Below, in pieces: positions 11,398-22,000 of a DNA stretch of 64,000 bases. The notes below the pieces were generated by a model. That model ran no database searches and had not been told where the DNA came from. It was given only the letters and a program-made list of their open reading frames with translations. The position numbers and the translations under genes are program-made. Source of the stretch: Forficula auricularia (lineage: Eukaryota; Arthropoda; Insecta; Dermaptera; Forficulidae); the NCBI GenBank assembly GCA_024734495.1, contig JALMQS010000089.1, positions 4,292,586 through 4,356,585 on the forward strand, read 5' to 3'. The first letter of the stretch is position 1; each line of letters opens with the position of its first letter.

Positions 11398-11491
11398 TTC
11401 CTATTGGTAACATCTGGGATCATATTCTTGGTTTTGGAAATTAAGAAATGATGAAAATGTTCTTTTTCTTAAATATGAAGAAATGAAACAA
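11398..11491 (+). CDS. Sulfotransferase exon 5 (one-base deletion)
   Basis: Acceptor 'tttctag', donor 'caa/gtaagt'. The family reads ..W-D-H-I-L-G-F-W-K-x-R-N-D... here. The TTTT run after 'cttgg' is one T short, so the literal frame ends at TAA just after 'HILGFGN'. Adding one base to the run restores agreement through 'NDENVLFLKYEEMKQ' and phase with exon 6. Confidence 0.85.
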
Positions 11492-11552
11492 GTAAGTTAT
11501 TTTCAATTTAAAGATTTTATGGGAATTGAAAAAAACAAGCAATTATTAAATT

Positions 11553-11887
11553 TTATAATTTTTCTCATTAATATTTCAAAGAATAATTGATATATCAATG
11601 AAATTGTTTTGACCGCGCTTATTTGAAAAAGATATTTATCGCGAGACTACTAATTCACTTGGTGATCCATCCGAATGTCTAGCGGGCTATACGCGAAATG
11701 ACGTTGGATTGTAGCTAAGTGGATCACATCTTTTTCTCTCTTGGTCCAGACTTAATACTTCGCAGACTCCAATAGCGTAATCCGCAGTAGTCTCGCGATA
11801 AAAATCTTTTTCAAATAAGCGTGGTCAAAAACAATTCTCATTGATATATCAATTATTCTTTGAAATATTAATGAGAAAAATTATAAA
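11553..11887. mobile_element. MITE with ~98-bp inverted ends and a distinctive core
   Basis: The arms carry 'ttgatatatcaatgaaattg' and 'cgcgagactac', and their inverses run to 11887. The GC-richer core begins 'attcacttggtgatccatcc' and continues 'gcgggctatacgcgaaatga'. The core recurs nearly unchanged at 50813-50900 with decayed ends. The element sits in the last sulfotransferase intron. Confidence 0.7.
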
Positions 11888-11889
11888 AT

Positions 11890-12740
11890 TTATTTAAAAT
11901 CATTATTTCAAGTAAAGATAAGAGTAAATAAATATTTTATTTAATATGGATTTACTATGAGTTAAGGATACTGGGTCACTTATTTCACATTAAAATTAAA
12001 AAATTAAAAGATATAAAAAAATTTTTCTTTTTCAATATATATATTTCGGGCTATCAACCCATCTTCAGGAAATACAGAAAGTAACTGTTCAAATATTATT
12101 TTCACTCAATATTTGACAAAAATTCCCTACATTCGATTCGCGATTGAATCAAATGTAGAAAACATTCGATTAAGCAATTAATATTTTTTTTAAATGTCCT
12201 ATTTAAACATATTTAATAGTATGATGAAAAAAAATTAAAAGATTTGAAATACAAATGGCCTAATATGTTAAAAATATGTACATTTGTTTTTTAATCTTGT
12301 AAAATCGATTAAAGACGACAGGAATCACGGAGGTTTGGAAAAATTTAGCAGATATTTGAAAATTTGGAAATTATTCGAATTCAAAAAAAATAATTATTTT
12401 TTAATCTTTTCAAATCAATAGAAATCAAGAGGTTTAAGCAGGGCCGTTTCCGTCCAGAGAGGCGGCCTCATCAGGCGGAATAAACAGCGAAATCAAAATA
12501 CAATTGGTATCAATAATTAAAAATATTTATACAACGCTTTTGGTCTATGTAGACACAAAAAGTGAAAAGATATAGACAATCTGGATATGATCAGATGAAA
12601 ATTGCTGCTAATGAATTTTCAGAGAATCTTGAATGCAGTACCTACAGGCTCATAGCAAACATTTTTCAGTTTTTATAAGACATTTTAAAACTCAAGGATA
12701 AAGATGACAAAACGGTAGAAAATTATTCTACCAGTCTCTA
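11890..12740. other. Intron segment with PLE-like repeat end, otherwise unassigned
   Basis: The stretch around 11960-12200 is related to 31930-31990 plus 33245-33300 ('gggtcacttatttcac', 'atatttcgggctatcaac'). It contains the minus-strand hammerhead at 12033-12080. Around 12435-12480 'ggccgtttccgtcc' and 'ggcggcctcatcagg' form another short structured repeat end. No coding sequence is seen. Confidence 0.45.
12033..12080 (-). ncRNA. Hammerhead-type motif
   Basis: Read on the minus strand: CTGAAGA (12068-12062), T, GGG-ttgatag-CCC (12060-12048), GAAA (12047-12044), an AT-repeat stem III, then 'TTGAAA'. Stem I pairs TTTC with GAAA next to the core. All fixed core positions (C3 U4 G5 A6 G8 A9, G12 A13 A14) are present. 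Position 7 is A, which the fold tolerates. Confidence 0.5.
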
Positions 12741-12742
12741 GT

Positions 12743-12960
12743 CCAGTGATTCTCAACCATTGTGCCGCGGCACTTTTTTGTGTCGCGAAATTCTTGAAGT
12801 ATGCCGACATATTTTAGAAATTCAAACAATAAAAATTATTTTGTATGTACTTTTATCTAATGAGTTATTATTTTTGCCAGTTCAGCCATTCAAATCACAT
12901 GATTTAATGTAAGGCTAAATAAATACCTAAACTTTAAAAATATATCATCATCATTGAGTA
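12743..12960. mobile_element. hAT-type end fragment
   Basis: 'ccagtgattctcaaccattg' followed by 'gccgcggcacttttttgtg' is the typical start of a small hAT derivative. The right end is not found. The RTE-type LINE at 12947-13797 seems to interrupt or adjoin it. Confidence 0.45.
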
Positions 12961-13797
12961 TACAGTCCTAAGACTGGTTTGATGCAACAATCCGTCTCAC
13001 TCGACTCTGTCCTCCGCCAGCTGTTTAACCTCTCTAAATGTCTGGCATCCCATATCCCCCAATTATTTGGTTGAAATATTCTAATCTGGGTCTTCCCCTT
13101 CCCCTTTTCTTTCCCACCTCCCCCTCCAAGATATCCCTAAGCAGTCCCCCATGTCTCAGTGTGTGCCCCATCATCTGACCTCTTCTCTTCTTCAGACTCT
13201 TCCACAAGGTTCTTCTTTCTCCGATTTTTCCAAGAACTTCTTCATTTGTGATTTTATCCATCCATTTGATATTCATCATTCTTCTGTAGCACCACATTTC
13301 GAAAGCCTCCAATCTCTTTCTCTCCGCTTTTCCAATTGTCCAGGTTTCACACCCGTACATGGCTATGCTCCATACATATGTCTTCAATAGCAACTTCCTG
13401 TTTGCTAAGCTGATTGAGGAGGAGCATAGTAGTTTTTGTTTTTGAATTAAACCCCATTTTTGCTTGGGCAATTCTTGATTTAATTTCGTTTTGCTCCTCC
13501 CATCCCATGTTATTTTACTTCCTAGGTAGCGGAATTCCTTAACTCCTTCTAGGTTTTCTTGGTTAATTTTGATGCATTCCTGTCTCGTTTGTTCTTTTTT
13601 TGTACATACTAGGACCTTGGTTTTATTCTTGTTTATTTTCATTTTGATTTCTTCTATTAGGATTTGGTTAATTCCATTCAAGGCGTCCTCTAATTCTTTT
13701 TTATTGCTTCCTAGAAGGGCAATGTCATCGGCAAATCTTAACATAGCGATCTTTTGACCTTGGATTTCTATACCTGTATCAATTTTGTCTTTGAAAA
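12947..13797 (-). mobile_element. LINE 3' fragment, RTE-like reverse transcriptase
   Basis: A 236-codon open frame (13744-13034, minus) opens just before 'LRFADDIALL', the catalytic F-x-D-D box of reverse transcriptase. It runs on through 'FRYLGSKITWDG', 'YGCETWTIG' and 'FEMWCYRRMM', the thumb/C-terminal part of non-LTR enzymes. Readable frame continues upstream to about 13797 ('KIDTGIEIQGQKIAM'), so this is a 5'-truncated insertion. The 3' end at about 12947 carries short TGA/ATG repeats instead of poly(A), as is common in the RTE clade. The intact frame suggests a fairly recent insertion into the last sulfotransferase intron. Confidence 0.8.
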
Positions 13798-13834
13798 TAT
13801 ATACATTTCATTTATATCGGCTTAGCCATTTTTA

Positions 13835-14010
13835 CTTTAGCATACGAGGGTATGGTCAAGTATTGTAATGGTGCATGAAAAAAGTGGGTTTTTCCGTCTT
13901 TTTTTCAAAATATCTAAAAAACGGCTGAAAGTATTAGCAAGCAAATAATAAAAATATTAGTATAAGCAAAGAACTATTTTTTATATAAAAATATGTTCTT
14001 AACAATTAAA
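13835..14010. repeat. Dispersed repeat with 'accatacagggtatggt' end
   Basis: The block starts 'agggtatggtcaagtattg' and continues 'caaaatatctaaaaaacggc'. The same block occurs at 59092-59220 and, inverted, at 40560-40675. A shorter end lies near 880-905. The rest up to exon 6 (14319) is plain AT-rich intron. Confidence 0.55.
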
Positions 14011-14318
14011 AAATAAAATGAATAAATGTTTTAAATTGTTTAAAATGTTGTTCCAGATGATAATAAAAATATTTAAATTAAATTTACCGTGAATTGGCAT
14101 AATTTTATTTAAAAAGAAAAAATATTGGTGGGCCAATTGAGATGGGACGGGGCTCAAAATAACTTAATCGGCTTATAATGTCAAATCTAAAAGAGGTTCT
14201 ATAGATTATTTACATACTGTTTTGAAAAGTATCTAGGTTTTTATTTAACAGTCGAATTAACATTTTGAAATAGATTTAAATTAACCTTATTTAATCATTT
14301 TTCTGTTGTCTTTTTTAG

Positions 14319-14621
14319 GATTTGACCTCGGTAATAGAACGGACAAGCAGATTCTTAAATAAACCTCTAACTTCTGAACAAGTGACTCAACTGCTCGATC
14401 ATTTATCATTTGAATCGATGAAACAAAATCCGTCTGTCAACCTGGATACATTTATGGCCCTGAAACACGGACAAGATTTCTCTAAAAACCCGAATCTTCC
14501 TAAATTCATCCGCAAAGGCCAAGTGGGTGATTATAAAAACCACATGAGCCCTGAAATTGTGGCTCAATTCGATCAATGGACAGAAGAAAATCTACGTGGA
14601 ACTGAACTTAGTTTCGAATAA
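14319..14621 (+). CDS. Sulfotransferase exon 6 (terminal)
   Basis: Acceptor 'tctttttttag' precedes it, and it ends at TAA 14619-14621. It encodes 100 residues including 'IRKGQVGDYKNHMSPEIVAQFDQW', the C-terminal PAPS-binding and dimer region, where the usual Trp of GDWKN is Tyr. A possible poly(A) context ('aatcaaaataaacc') follows directly. No frame damage in this exon. Confidence 0.93.
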   Translation, partial: DLTSVIERTSRFLNKPLTSEQVTQLLDHLSFESMKQNPSVNLDTFMALKHGQDFSKNPNLPKFIRKGQVGDYKNHMSPEIVAQFDQWTEENLRGTELSFE

Positions 14622-14925
14622 ATCAAAATAAACCAATAATAATAATAATAATAGATATTTAGAGAACTGTCATTTTTTGTTAAATTGACAATTTATCAGC
14701 GCGTCTAAAGCAAGTACCTTATCACGGTTAAAGGAGAACACATTTTATTGGTACTTTGATTGATTTCAAAGGATTATTTTATATTATAAATATTTGTTAG
14801 TTTAACAATATCGGTGGTTAAAGTTACCAAAGAGGAATAAAAGATAACTGCGGATTCATTGAAAAATCAGAGTAGATCTTCTATACCTCAATATATTAGG
14901 AGAACTGTGCAAACGAAAGTGATTA

Positions 14926-15516
14926 ATGGCCGGTTCACACGGGCCTTTTTCTGCTACTTGCTCCTAACTTGTTCGCCCTACTTGCAATTTGAAGCTAGTT
15001 CAGTCAGGCTGATTTTTCGCCTGTTGGGTTCACACGAAGCTTTTTCAGAAAATTTTCAAGTTAGCCGGCTAGGTTGCGCGCTCATGCTTTGAGCCAAACA
15101 GCTGGTCTATCATCTTTCAGTTTCAGCTCAGATGGAAACAAAAATGGCTGGAAATAATATTATTGCAGAAATTATCAATCGCAGACGAATTTGGAAGGCA
15201 TATTCTCTTTATTCATTGAAGTAAAGAGTTGAACAGTGAGAAACAAAATATCAGCTGTTCTGTGATATCAGCTAATGTATTTGGCCAATTCCCATGTCAC
15301 CCACGTGATAAAATAATGCTTTCCGATTGGCTGGCCACTGCCTGGTCCAAGTAGCTAAACTTTTTTTTAGAACATGCCCTAACTTTTAAATCAAGCAAGC
15401 ATGCTATTAAGATAGTCAGGAGTGACGTCATTTCGACCCCTCCATGCCTCTAAATTGACAGTTAGCCGAGGAAGTTAGGAGCAAGTAGGAGAAAAGGCTC
15501 CGTGTGAACCGGCCTT
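14926..15516. mobile_element. MITE with ~46-bp inverted ends
   Basis: Left end 'aatggccggttcacacgggc' with 'cttgctcctaactt', right end the inverse, 'gctccgtgtgaaccggcctt'. 'GGCCGGTTCACACG' ends are common in arthropod MITEs. The interior repeats the 'cttgctcctaac'-like words. No ORF. It lies about 300 bp after the sulfotransferase stop. Confidence 0.65.
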
Positions 15517-15724
15517 AAGATACGGTCAAGAACGTTGGGTTCATTTCGAAATACAAACAAATAATGAGTTGTATTAAATTATTCAATTTCTGTAATCATC
15601 ATAACTTAAAAAATCATTATAATAATTAACCTGAAGGTTTAAATATCTTTTATTGAAAAATAGATAGATTGTTTTCAAAAATACAACTCACGATATAAAC
15701 CAAATACCTGTATCAAGAAATAAT

Positions 15725-15932
15725 TTGAAATTTTAAGATCAAAATATAAATTTAAGAAGAAACTATTTTGTGCATATCAGAGGGCTCCGTCCCTCAGGAG
15801 TTGAGCCCAAGCGTGGGTTCAACCCACGCTTGGGCGCTCAACTCCTGAGGGGACAGATCCCTCAGATATGCAATGTAAAAATAGTTTCTATTTAAATCTA
15901 GATTTTGACCTTAAAATTTTAAAAATCATATT
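15725..15932. repeat. Near-perfect ~100-bp-arm hairpin with tRNA-like words
   Basis: The arms run inward from about 15728 ('attttaagatcaaaatata') and meet at 'gcgtgggttcaacccacgc' (about 15810-15828). The outer parts 'gcatatcagaggg' / 'ccctcagatatgc' match the edges of the palindromic tRNA-like elements at 24210-24330, 24600-24700 and 58040-58320. Arm length and identity suggest recent formation. Confidence 0.7.
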
Positions 15933-16382
15933 CCACCATGTCTTTTCGTTTATGGTGGTATAGTCCAAAAGCTGGTGACACATTTTTGAGTACGGATTTG
16001 ACCCAACTAGAAATTATGCGTAATAGTACCGTCTATAATAGTTGTACAAGGAATGGCCAGACTGGCTGGCCTAAGCAGGCGCACCAGGTACTGCGCATGG
16101 TGTGAGTCCGGTAAAAAATACATATGTGTTAAAAAATATTTTTGACCCACAATGAAATTATAAAAATTATAATTTATAGTCAATTATAAACATAATATAT
16201 TCACTCCAGACCATTTGAATTTATGAACGGCCCCTTTTTAGAACTTGAAATTTTTACTACCCTATAACTGTTTATATTCTCCCCCCCCCCCCCCCCCCCC
16301 CCGAGATCCGACCCTGATGATATACATAATGAACTTCGAAATTTAAATTTATTTACTCGTCGAATCTAAAAATATTGCTTTA
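15933..16382. other. Intergenic, low-complexity
   Basis: No gene is seen. It includes a C-run of about 22 bases at 16281-16302 and the first copy of a ~48-bp direct repeat (16237-16285) whose second copy is at 16740-16788. Confidence 0.5.
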
Positions 16383-16737
16383 GGCCGTCCATAAATTACG
16401 TACGTCAGACAGTAAGGGGGGATCTCAAATTTGTGACAAAATGTGACAAGGAGGGAAGAGCCCGGAGATGTTAAAAATTGTTATGTCACAGTCAAATTAA
16501 AAAAAAATTTAAATATAAATAAAAAAGAGGTAGAAGAAAAAATTTAAAAAATAATAAGAATCGTAAGTTGACTGATGGCTAGAAAGGCCGAAAAGCCAAA
16601 AAAAAAATGAAAAAATAAAAAATTATAAAAGTGATAGTGTGACGTCACACAGGGGGATCAATGAAAATGTGACATAGGGGGGGGGGGGGGGGCCTAAAAA
16701 ATATTGAATTTGTGTTACGTAATTTATGAACGGCCTT
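16383..16737. mobile_element. MITE with 'ggccgttcataaattacgta' ends
   Basis: Left end 'ggccgtccataaattacgta', right end the inverse 'tacgtaatttatgaacggcc'. The interior is rich in 'gtgacaaaatgtgaca' and G-runs, and no ORF is present. From 16790 to 17284 the sequence is AT-rich with no features that I can name. Confidence 0.65.
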
Positions 16738-17284
16738 TCTAGAACTTGAAATTTTTACTACCCTAGAACTGTTTATATTCTTCATTTGTTCAATTACATT
16801 GCACAGTTGTTTCTAATTACCATATGTTTGTATAATTAAATATAAGTGTATATAAATTACTTGAGGAGATACATCAATATTGTTGTCCTATCTTGCCTAA
16901 ATCTCTTCGAGTTCTTTCATTTTCTTTCATAGCTATATATATTAATATAAATATTAATTAATGTTAGATTTAAACATGTTTATATTTACAAACCCGCAAG
17001 GCCCCAAGTGCAATTTTGTATTATTTCTAGTTTTATTTCTAGTTAATATGTACGTAACTAGTAACTACTATGAAATAAAAAATTTTAATAATCAAAGTTT
17101 GTAAATAAAAATGTTAATAAAATTGTTTTAAGTTCGTTTATTGTTTTTTCCTCATTGTACCTACGTAGCCTAAAAAGAAACTAAAAAAATAATAAATAAG
17201 AAACAAATTGAGCTAATAAAGAAAATAATAATTAATATTATCTTTCGTTTTATATTAAACGAGTAATTCTTGTATATATAATAT

Positions 17285-17440
17285 ATATAGTACCTAGAGG
17301 CACCGAGCGATGCTCAGTAACTTCTTCCTTCAGACAAAATCTTTATTTAATTATTTTAATTTAAAATTCTGATAAAAAGGTCGATTTTATTTGAGAGCCG
17401 TTTTCAAATTAAAAAAATACAAATATATCTATATATTTGT
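17285..17440 (-). mobile_element. Helitron-like 3' terminal fragment
   Basis: On the minus strand the sequence ends with a GC-rich hairpin 'gagcatcgctc', then 'ggtgcctctag', i.e. a hairpin a few bases before CTAG, as in Helitron 3' ends (CTRR). The upstream part, 'gaaaacggctctcaaataaa', is shared with 34830-34930 and 44380-44440. Only the last ~155 bp are present. Confidence 0.55.
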
Positions 17441-17599
17441 TGGATTTTCAATCAAACACTTTTTTTGGCTAACATTTTTTTACAACTTTCAGTAGTAGCA
17501 GTACCCAGGTAGATCAGGAAAACAGCCGATTCCCTACTCATCTATAAATATTAATACCTCTAGGTGAAATATCTACTTGAATCAAACACTTCATGAAAA

Positions 17600-17690
17600 A
17601 TGGGTCGTGGACTCTTGGACTATTTAGAAAATTTAAATGCGAGACGAAGATTGTTAAAAAATAAGAACTTGATAATTTTTTTATCTCTTG
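17600..17690 (+). CDS. Candidate first coding exon, unknown protein
   Basis: A TATA-like 'tcatctataaata' lies 55 bp upstream. ATG at 17600 opens 30 codons (MGRGLLDYLENLNARRR..., then a hydrophobic LIIFLSL) up to a strong donor 'cttg/gtaagt'. The charged start plus hydrophobic stretch could be a signal anchor or membrane segment. No following exon was found, and I do not recognise the family. It could be chance. Confidence 0.35.
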
Positions 17691-17699
17691 GTAAGTACT

Positions 17700-19075
17700 T
17701 CTGTACTCTTAAGAACAAAAAAGTACACACTTACCCGTTACACAGATATTAATATTTTATTCGAAATCTCGAATTAATTTCAAAATTCGAACATGTAATC
17801 GAGAATGGAATTATTATTCGGAATCTCTTAAATTGTTTTAAATAATAATTTGTGGGAATTTTTTATCAGAACAACCATTCAATTTAGAAAATAATATGCT
17901 CTTAGCCATCTATTGTATTTATTACTTGTTAAATTATTAATACTACAAATTCTTAGAGAAAAGTCGTTGGAAACTTTCCCTTGTATTTTCAGTCGAATAA
18001 AACTATTTCTAATTTCATATATAATAATATACTATAATTTGCATGGATTTGAATGAATTTTAGTTATGAATTTTAACAAGTATTTTTTATGATATTTCTA
18101 TAAGTGTATACCTATTAACCCTTTCTACAAAAAGGAAATTATATGTAATTGTGATAGTAGGTATATTTGAGTTTTCAAAGGCCTGATTATCATTAATGGA
18201 AATGTGTTGTGTATATAAAAAATTATGCAAATGTATTTATTATATATGATTATGTCTCAATAGTTAAGGCATTGAGACATAGACAGCTGTTTAGCAAAAA
18301 CAGGAGCACCACAGTAGGCAGCTGCCACAGCTTTACATGGATAGATAAATGATAATAATTAAAGGAATATAATTTTTGATCATAAATTACATATTATAGA
18401 AAATTGACAATATTTTACTTATTTTCTACTGCTCTAATACCTCAAATAATACAATTTGAAAGATAAAAATAATAAACGTTATATTCAAACTATCTCTCAA
18501 GGCTAGACGTGTTTTGTAACAAATAGGAGACACGATTATTTGTAGCAAAATACGTCTAAACTGAATAAAATATCCGCGTAAATTGTTGAAAGACTTTTTA
18601 CGAAACAAATACAATGTCTCCAATACTGAAATTTGGTTCGAATCAAAAGTCTCTAAACATTCGACAATTTGTATAAAAATCTCGACAAATATTTGTATTT
18701 AAGAAAAAATATAGAGAATTTGTAAATCTGAGTGTACTAATTAAGGATGAGAGAAAGTTCGATTGAAATTGACTTATGCATTAGATCAGAAACAGAAAAT
18801 AGTTTGAAATTTAGGGGAATAATGAAATATTAGAGGATTATTTTTAAAAGTGAATTATATATTTATTTACTAATGAATGCTATTTTTAACCAATATTGAA
18901 ATTTTTATTATCTATCCATGTGAAATAATTTTATTAAACTGAAAATATAAAAGGCAGAAATTGCCTTAAAGCAATATCTCAAATTAAATTTAGGAAAATA
19001 GGAAAAGATTGCGAAAATTGTATACGTATATACAATTTTAAGTTTTGGGTAATTTATCTATTTCTACTAAATCTA
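17700..19075. other. Intergenic or intronic AT-rich stretch
   Basis: No repeats or genes that I can support. The short open frame on the minus strand at 18623-18426 has no recognisable motif, and its composition matches its surroundings. Confidence 0.4.
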
Positions 19076-22000
19076 AATGTTAGTATTAGTAGTAGTACGG
19101 TGTGCACCTACCTGAAAAAGAAAAAAAACATGTTATTAGTAAAATAATATACTTGTTAACTTTGAAGTATTTTTTATATAAATATTTGAAATAATATTTT
19201 ATTTATTTATGTGATCTTTATAGAAAAAACTCGAAAAAAAAGGAAATATCAAAAATTTAGAATAGGTATTTTTTAATTATTTCCTTATAATATTACAGTA
19301 GATAGGTATTGAAAATATATTTTACCTTAACAGCCAACGTCTCGTGAATGGACTGGGATGCTGACTCCACGGGAACACACTCTCACTAAATGTTAGTATT
19401 AGTAGGACGTGCACCTACCTGAAAAAAGAAAAAAAATTTTAGGTAAATAATATACTGAATTTAAAGTAATTTTTATAAAAATATTCGCAATAAAATTATA
19501 CTAATTAAAATATTATCGATTTTATTTTATTTATTTTTTCTTGAAAAAAACTCGAAAATATTAATATGAAAAATTTAGATTATTTCTTAGTTATTTAATT
19601 ATAAGAATTCGGTATTAAATAGATATCTTACCTTAAACGATAAAGCCTCGTACCTGGTCCAGGGATGCTGACTCCACAGGAACACACACAGATACACTCC
19701 GCAAAAGTAAAAATATACTCGCGATTCGATTCGAGATGGAAAGAATAGGAAATTAAATGTAAAATGGACACAAGATGGAAAAAGATAAAAAGATTTGATT
19801 TTCCAGGAAATAAGAAAATCAAATACTAAATCTAAATGTTAGTATTAGTAGGGCGAGCACCTACAAGAAAAAGCATGATATTAGTTAAATTATATAGTGA
19901 ATTAAAAGTTATTTTTTAAATAAATATTCCTATTAAAATCATGACGAATTTTGTTCAAAAATAAAAAAAAACTTGCAAAATTTAGAGTATTTCTTAATTA
20001 TTTCATTATAATAATCCAGTAGGTAGATATTAAAAATATATCTTACCTTAACAGCCAACGTCTCGTGCTTGGTCTGGAGTTGCTGAATCGACAGGAACAC
20101 ACACCCATACACTCGCACAAAGAATAAATATACTCGCGATCCATTTCAATTTCGAAGGAATAAGGATTTGAAATAGCATGGATTAAATTGGAAGAGAATT
20201 AGGGATAGGGCATGATTTTCTGTATAAAAGAATCATGAGCTCACGTGGTCGAATGAGCCAGCACCTGAGGTAGGTTGGTACTTGTTCATCTATAATATAT
20301 AGCTAAAAAGTACATACCTACCCGTTACCCCAGTGTTAAAAATAATTTAGTATAAATACAATTTTAGCTTTTATATTTTAAAAAGAGAAAAATTTTAATT
20401 TTTTAATTAAATTTTAGGATTTAAGTAGATATATTTTTATATTGCAATATCAGAGTTGATTCGTTTTGATTAATTAATTTATTTCTAATTAATCAAAATG
20501 TTAGTATTAGTAGGGCGAGCACCTACCTGAAAAGAAAAATAATGATATTAGTAAAATAATATATTGAATTATAAGTAATTTTTATAAAAATTATCGAAAT
20601 AAAATTATATTTAATAAATTGTTTATTTTATTTTATTATTTTTTTAGAAAAACTCAAAAAAAATTAATTGAAAAATTTAGAATATTTCTTAATTATTTCA
20701 TTATAAGAATCCAGAATTAAATAGATCTCTTACCTTAACCGAACGTCTCGTGAATGGACCTGGGATGCTGACATCACATACACACACACTAAATGTTAGG
20801 ATTAGTAGGACGTGCACCTACCTGAAAATAAAAATATTATTAGTAAAAATAATATAGTAAATTTTTTTATACAAATATTCGCAATAAAATTACATTTAAT
20901 ATATTAAGAATTTTGAAAAAAATTAATAATATGAAAAATTTAGAGTATTTCATAGTTATCTCATTATAAGAATAGATTATTAAATAGATATCTTACCTTA
21001 AACGCCAAAGCCTCGTGCCTGGTCCAGGGATGCTGACTTCACAGGAACACACACACATACACTCCCGCACAAATAAAAATATACTCGCGATTCGATTTGA
21101 GATGGAAAGAGGGAAATTAAAGATGCAAATGGGCACAAGTTGAAAAAGATAAAAGGATTTGATTTTCCTGCAAATAAGAAAATCAAATACTTAATTTAAA
21201 TGTTAATATTAGTAGGACGAGCACCTACCTGAAAAATAAAAAACATGATATTAGTAAAATAATATAACTTTAAAGTATTTTTATATAAATATTTGCAATA
21301 ATATTTTATTTAATATTTCATTTTTTTAATGTTTTAGAAAAAACTCGAAAAAGATGTATCAAAGATTTAGAATAGGTATTTCTTAATTATTTAATTATAA
21401 TAATACAGTATGTAGGTATTAAATAGATATCTTACCTTAACAGTCGACGTCTCTGGTTCTGGGATGCTGACTCCACGGGAACACACTCACACTAAATGTT
21501 AGGATTAGTAGGACGTGCACTTACCTGAAAAAGAAAAAAAATATTATTAGTAAAATAATATAGTGAATTTAAAGTATTTTTTTTATACAAATATTTGCAA
21601 TAAAATTATATTATATTATCTATTTTAGTTGATTTTTTTAGAAAATTTTGAAAAAATTTAGAGTATTTAATAGTTATTTCATTATAAGATTTAAATAGAT
21701 ATCTTACCTTAACGACTAACGTCTCAGGTTCTGGGATGCTGACTCTCCACAGGAACACACTCACACTAAATGTTAGGATTAGTAGGACGTGCACTTACCT
21801 GAAAAAGAAAAAATATTATTGTAGTATAATAATATAGTTGAATTTAAAGTATTTTTTTTAATACAAATATTCGCAATAAAATTTATTTAATATTAATAAA
21901 TGAATTTATCTTTAAGGACCAATCATAGATTTTAGAGAAAATATTTTTACATTGCATATCAGAGAGGTTATTATATATTTAATATATTATCTATTTTAGT

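Larger units (their letters stand above)
4213..14621 (+). pseudogene. Cytosolic sulfotransferase gene (six exons, two frame-breaking indels)
   Basis: The product would transfer sulfate from PAPS to small alcohols, phenols or steroids in the cytosol (sulfotransferase 1 family). Exons: 4213-4419, 9193-9292, 9386-9539, 11186-11306, 11398-11491 and 14319-14621, all with GT..AG introns. Family marks are seen in order: the N-terminal '..RIWDLQVRPDDVWV', the PAPS 5'-phosphosulfate loop spelled across exons 1/2 (P-R-T-G-S-T-W), 'YIKSHLPL', the 3'-phosphate region 'ARNPKDMCVSFYHYCKL', 'LFLKYEEMK', and the C-terminal 'FIRKGQVGDYKNHMS'. The last matches the conserved RKGxxGDWKN PAPS-binding/dimer region. 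Two faults stop translation: an extra C in the CCCC run near 4408-4412 and a missing T in the TTTT run near 11431-11435. Everything else is well conserved, so sequencing or assembly error is a real alternative to pseudogenisation. The first coding exon is uncertain: an ATG at 4190 is in frame, but 4213 has a good acceptor. Confidence 0.85.

Noticed and set aside
12440..12490. Another full hammerhead on the minus strand (CTGATGA at about 12475-12469)
   Set aside because: Core CTGATGA is present, but stem II and the GAAA box cannot be satisfied together; kept only as a possible decayed repeat end.
19628..19822. 64- and 62-codon minus frames in the tandem array (also 20998-21186, 21606-21794)
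   Set aside because: They start in spacer sequence and share no conserved frame between units; shorter units have stops in all frames.
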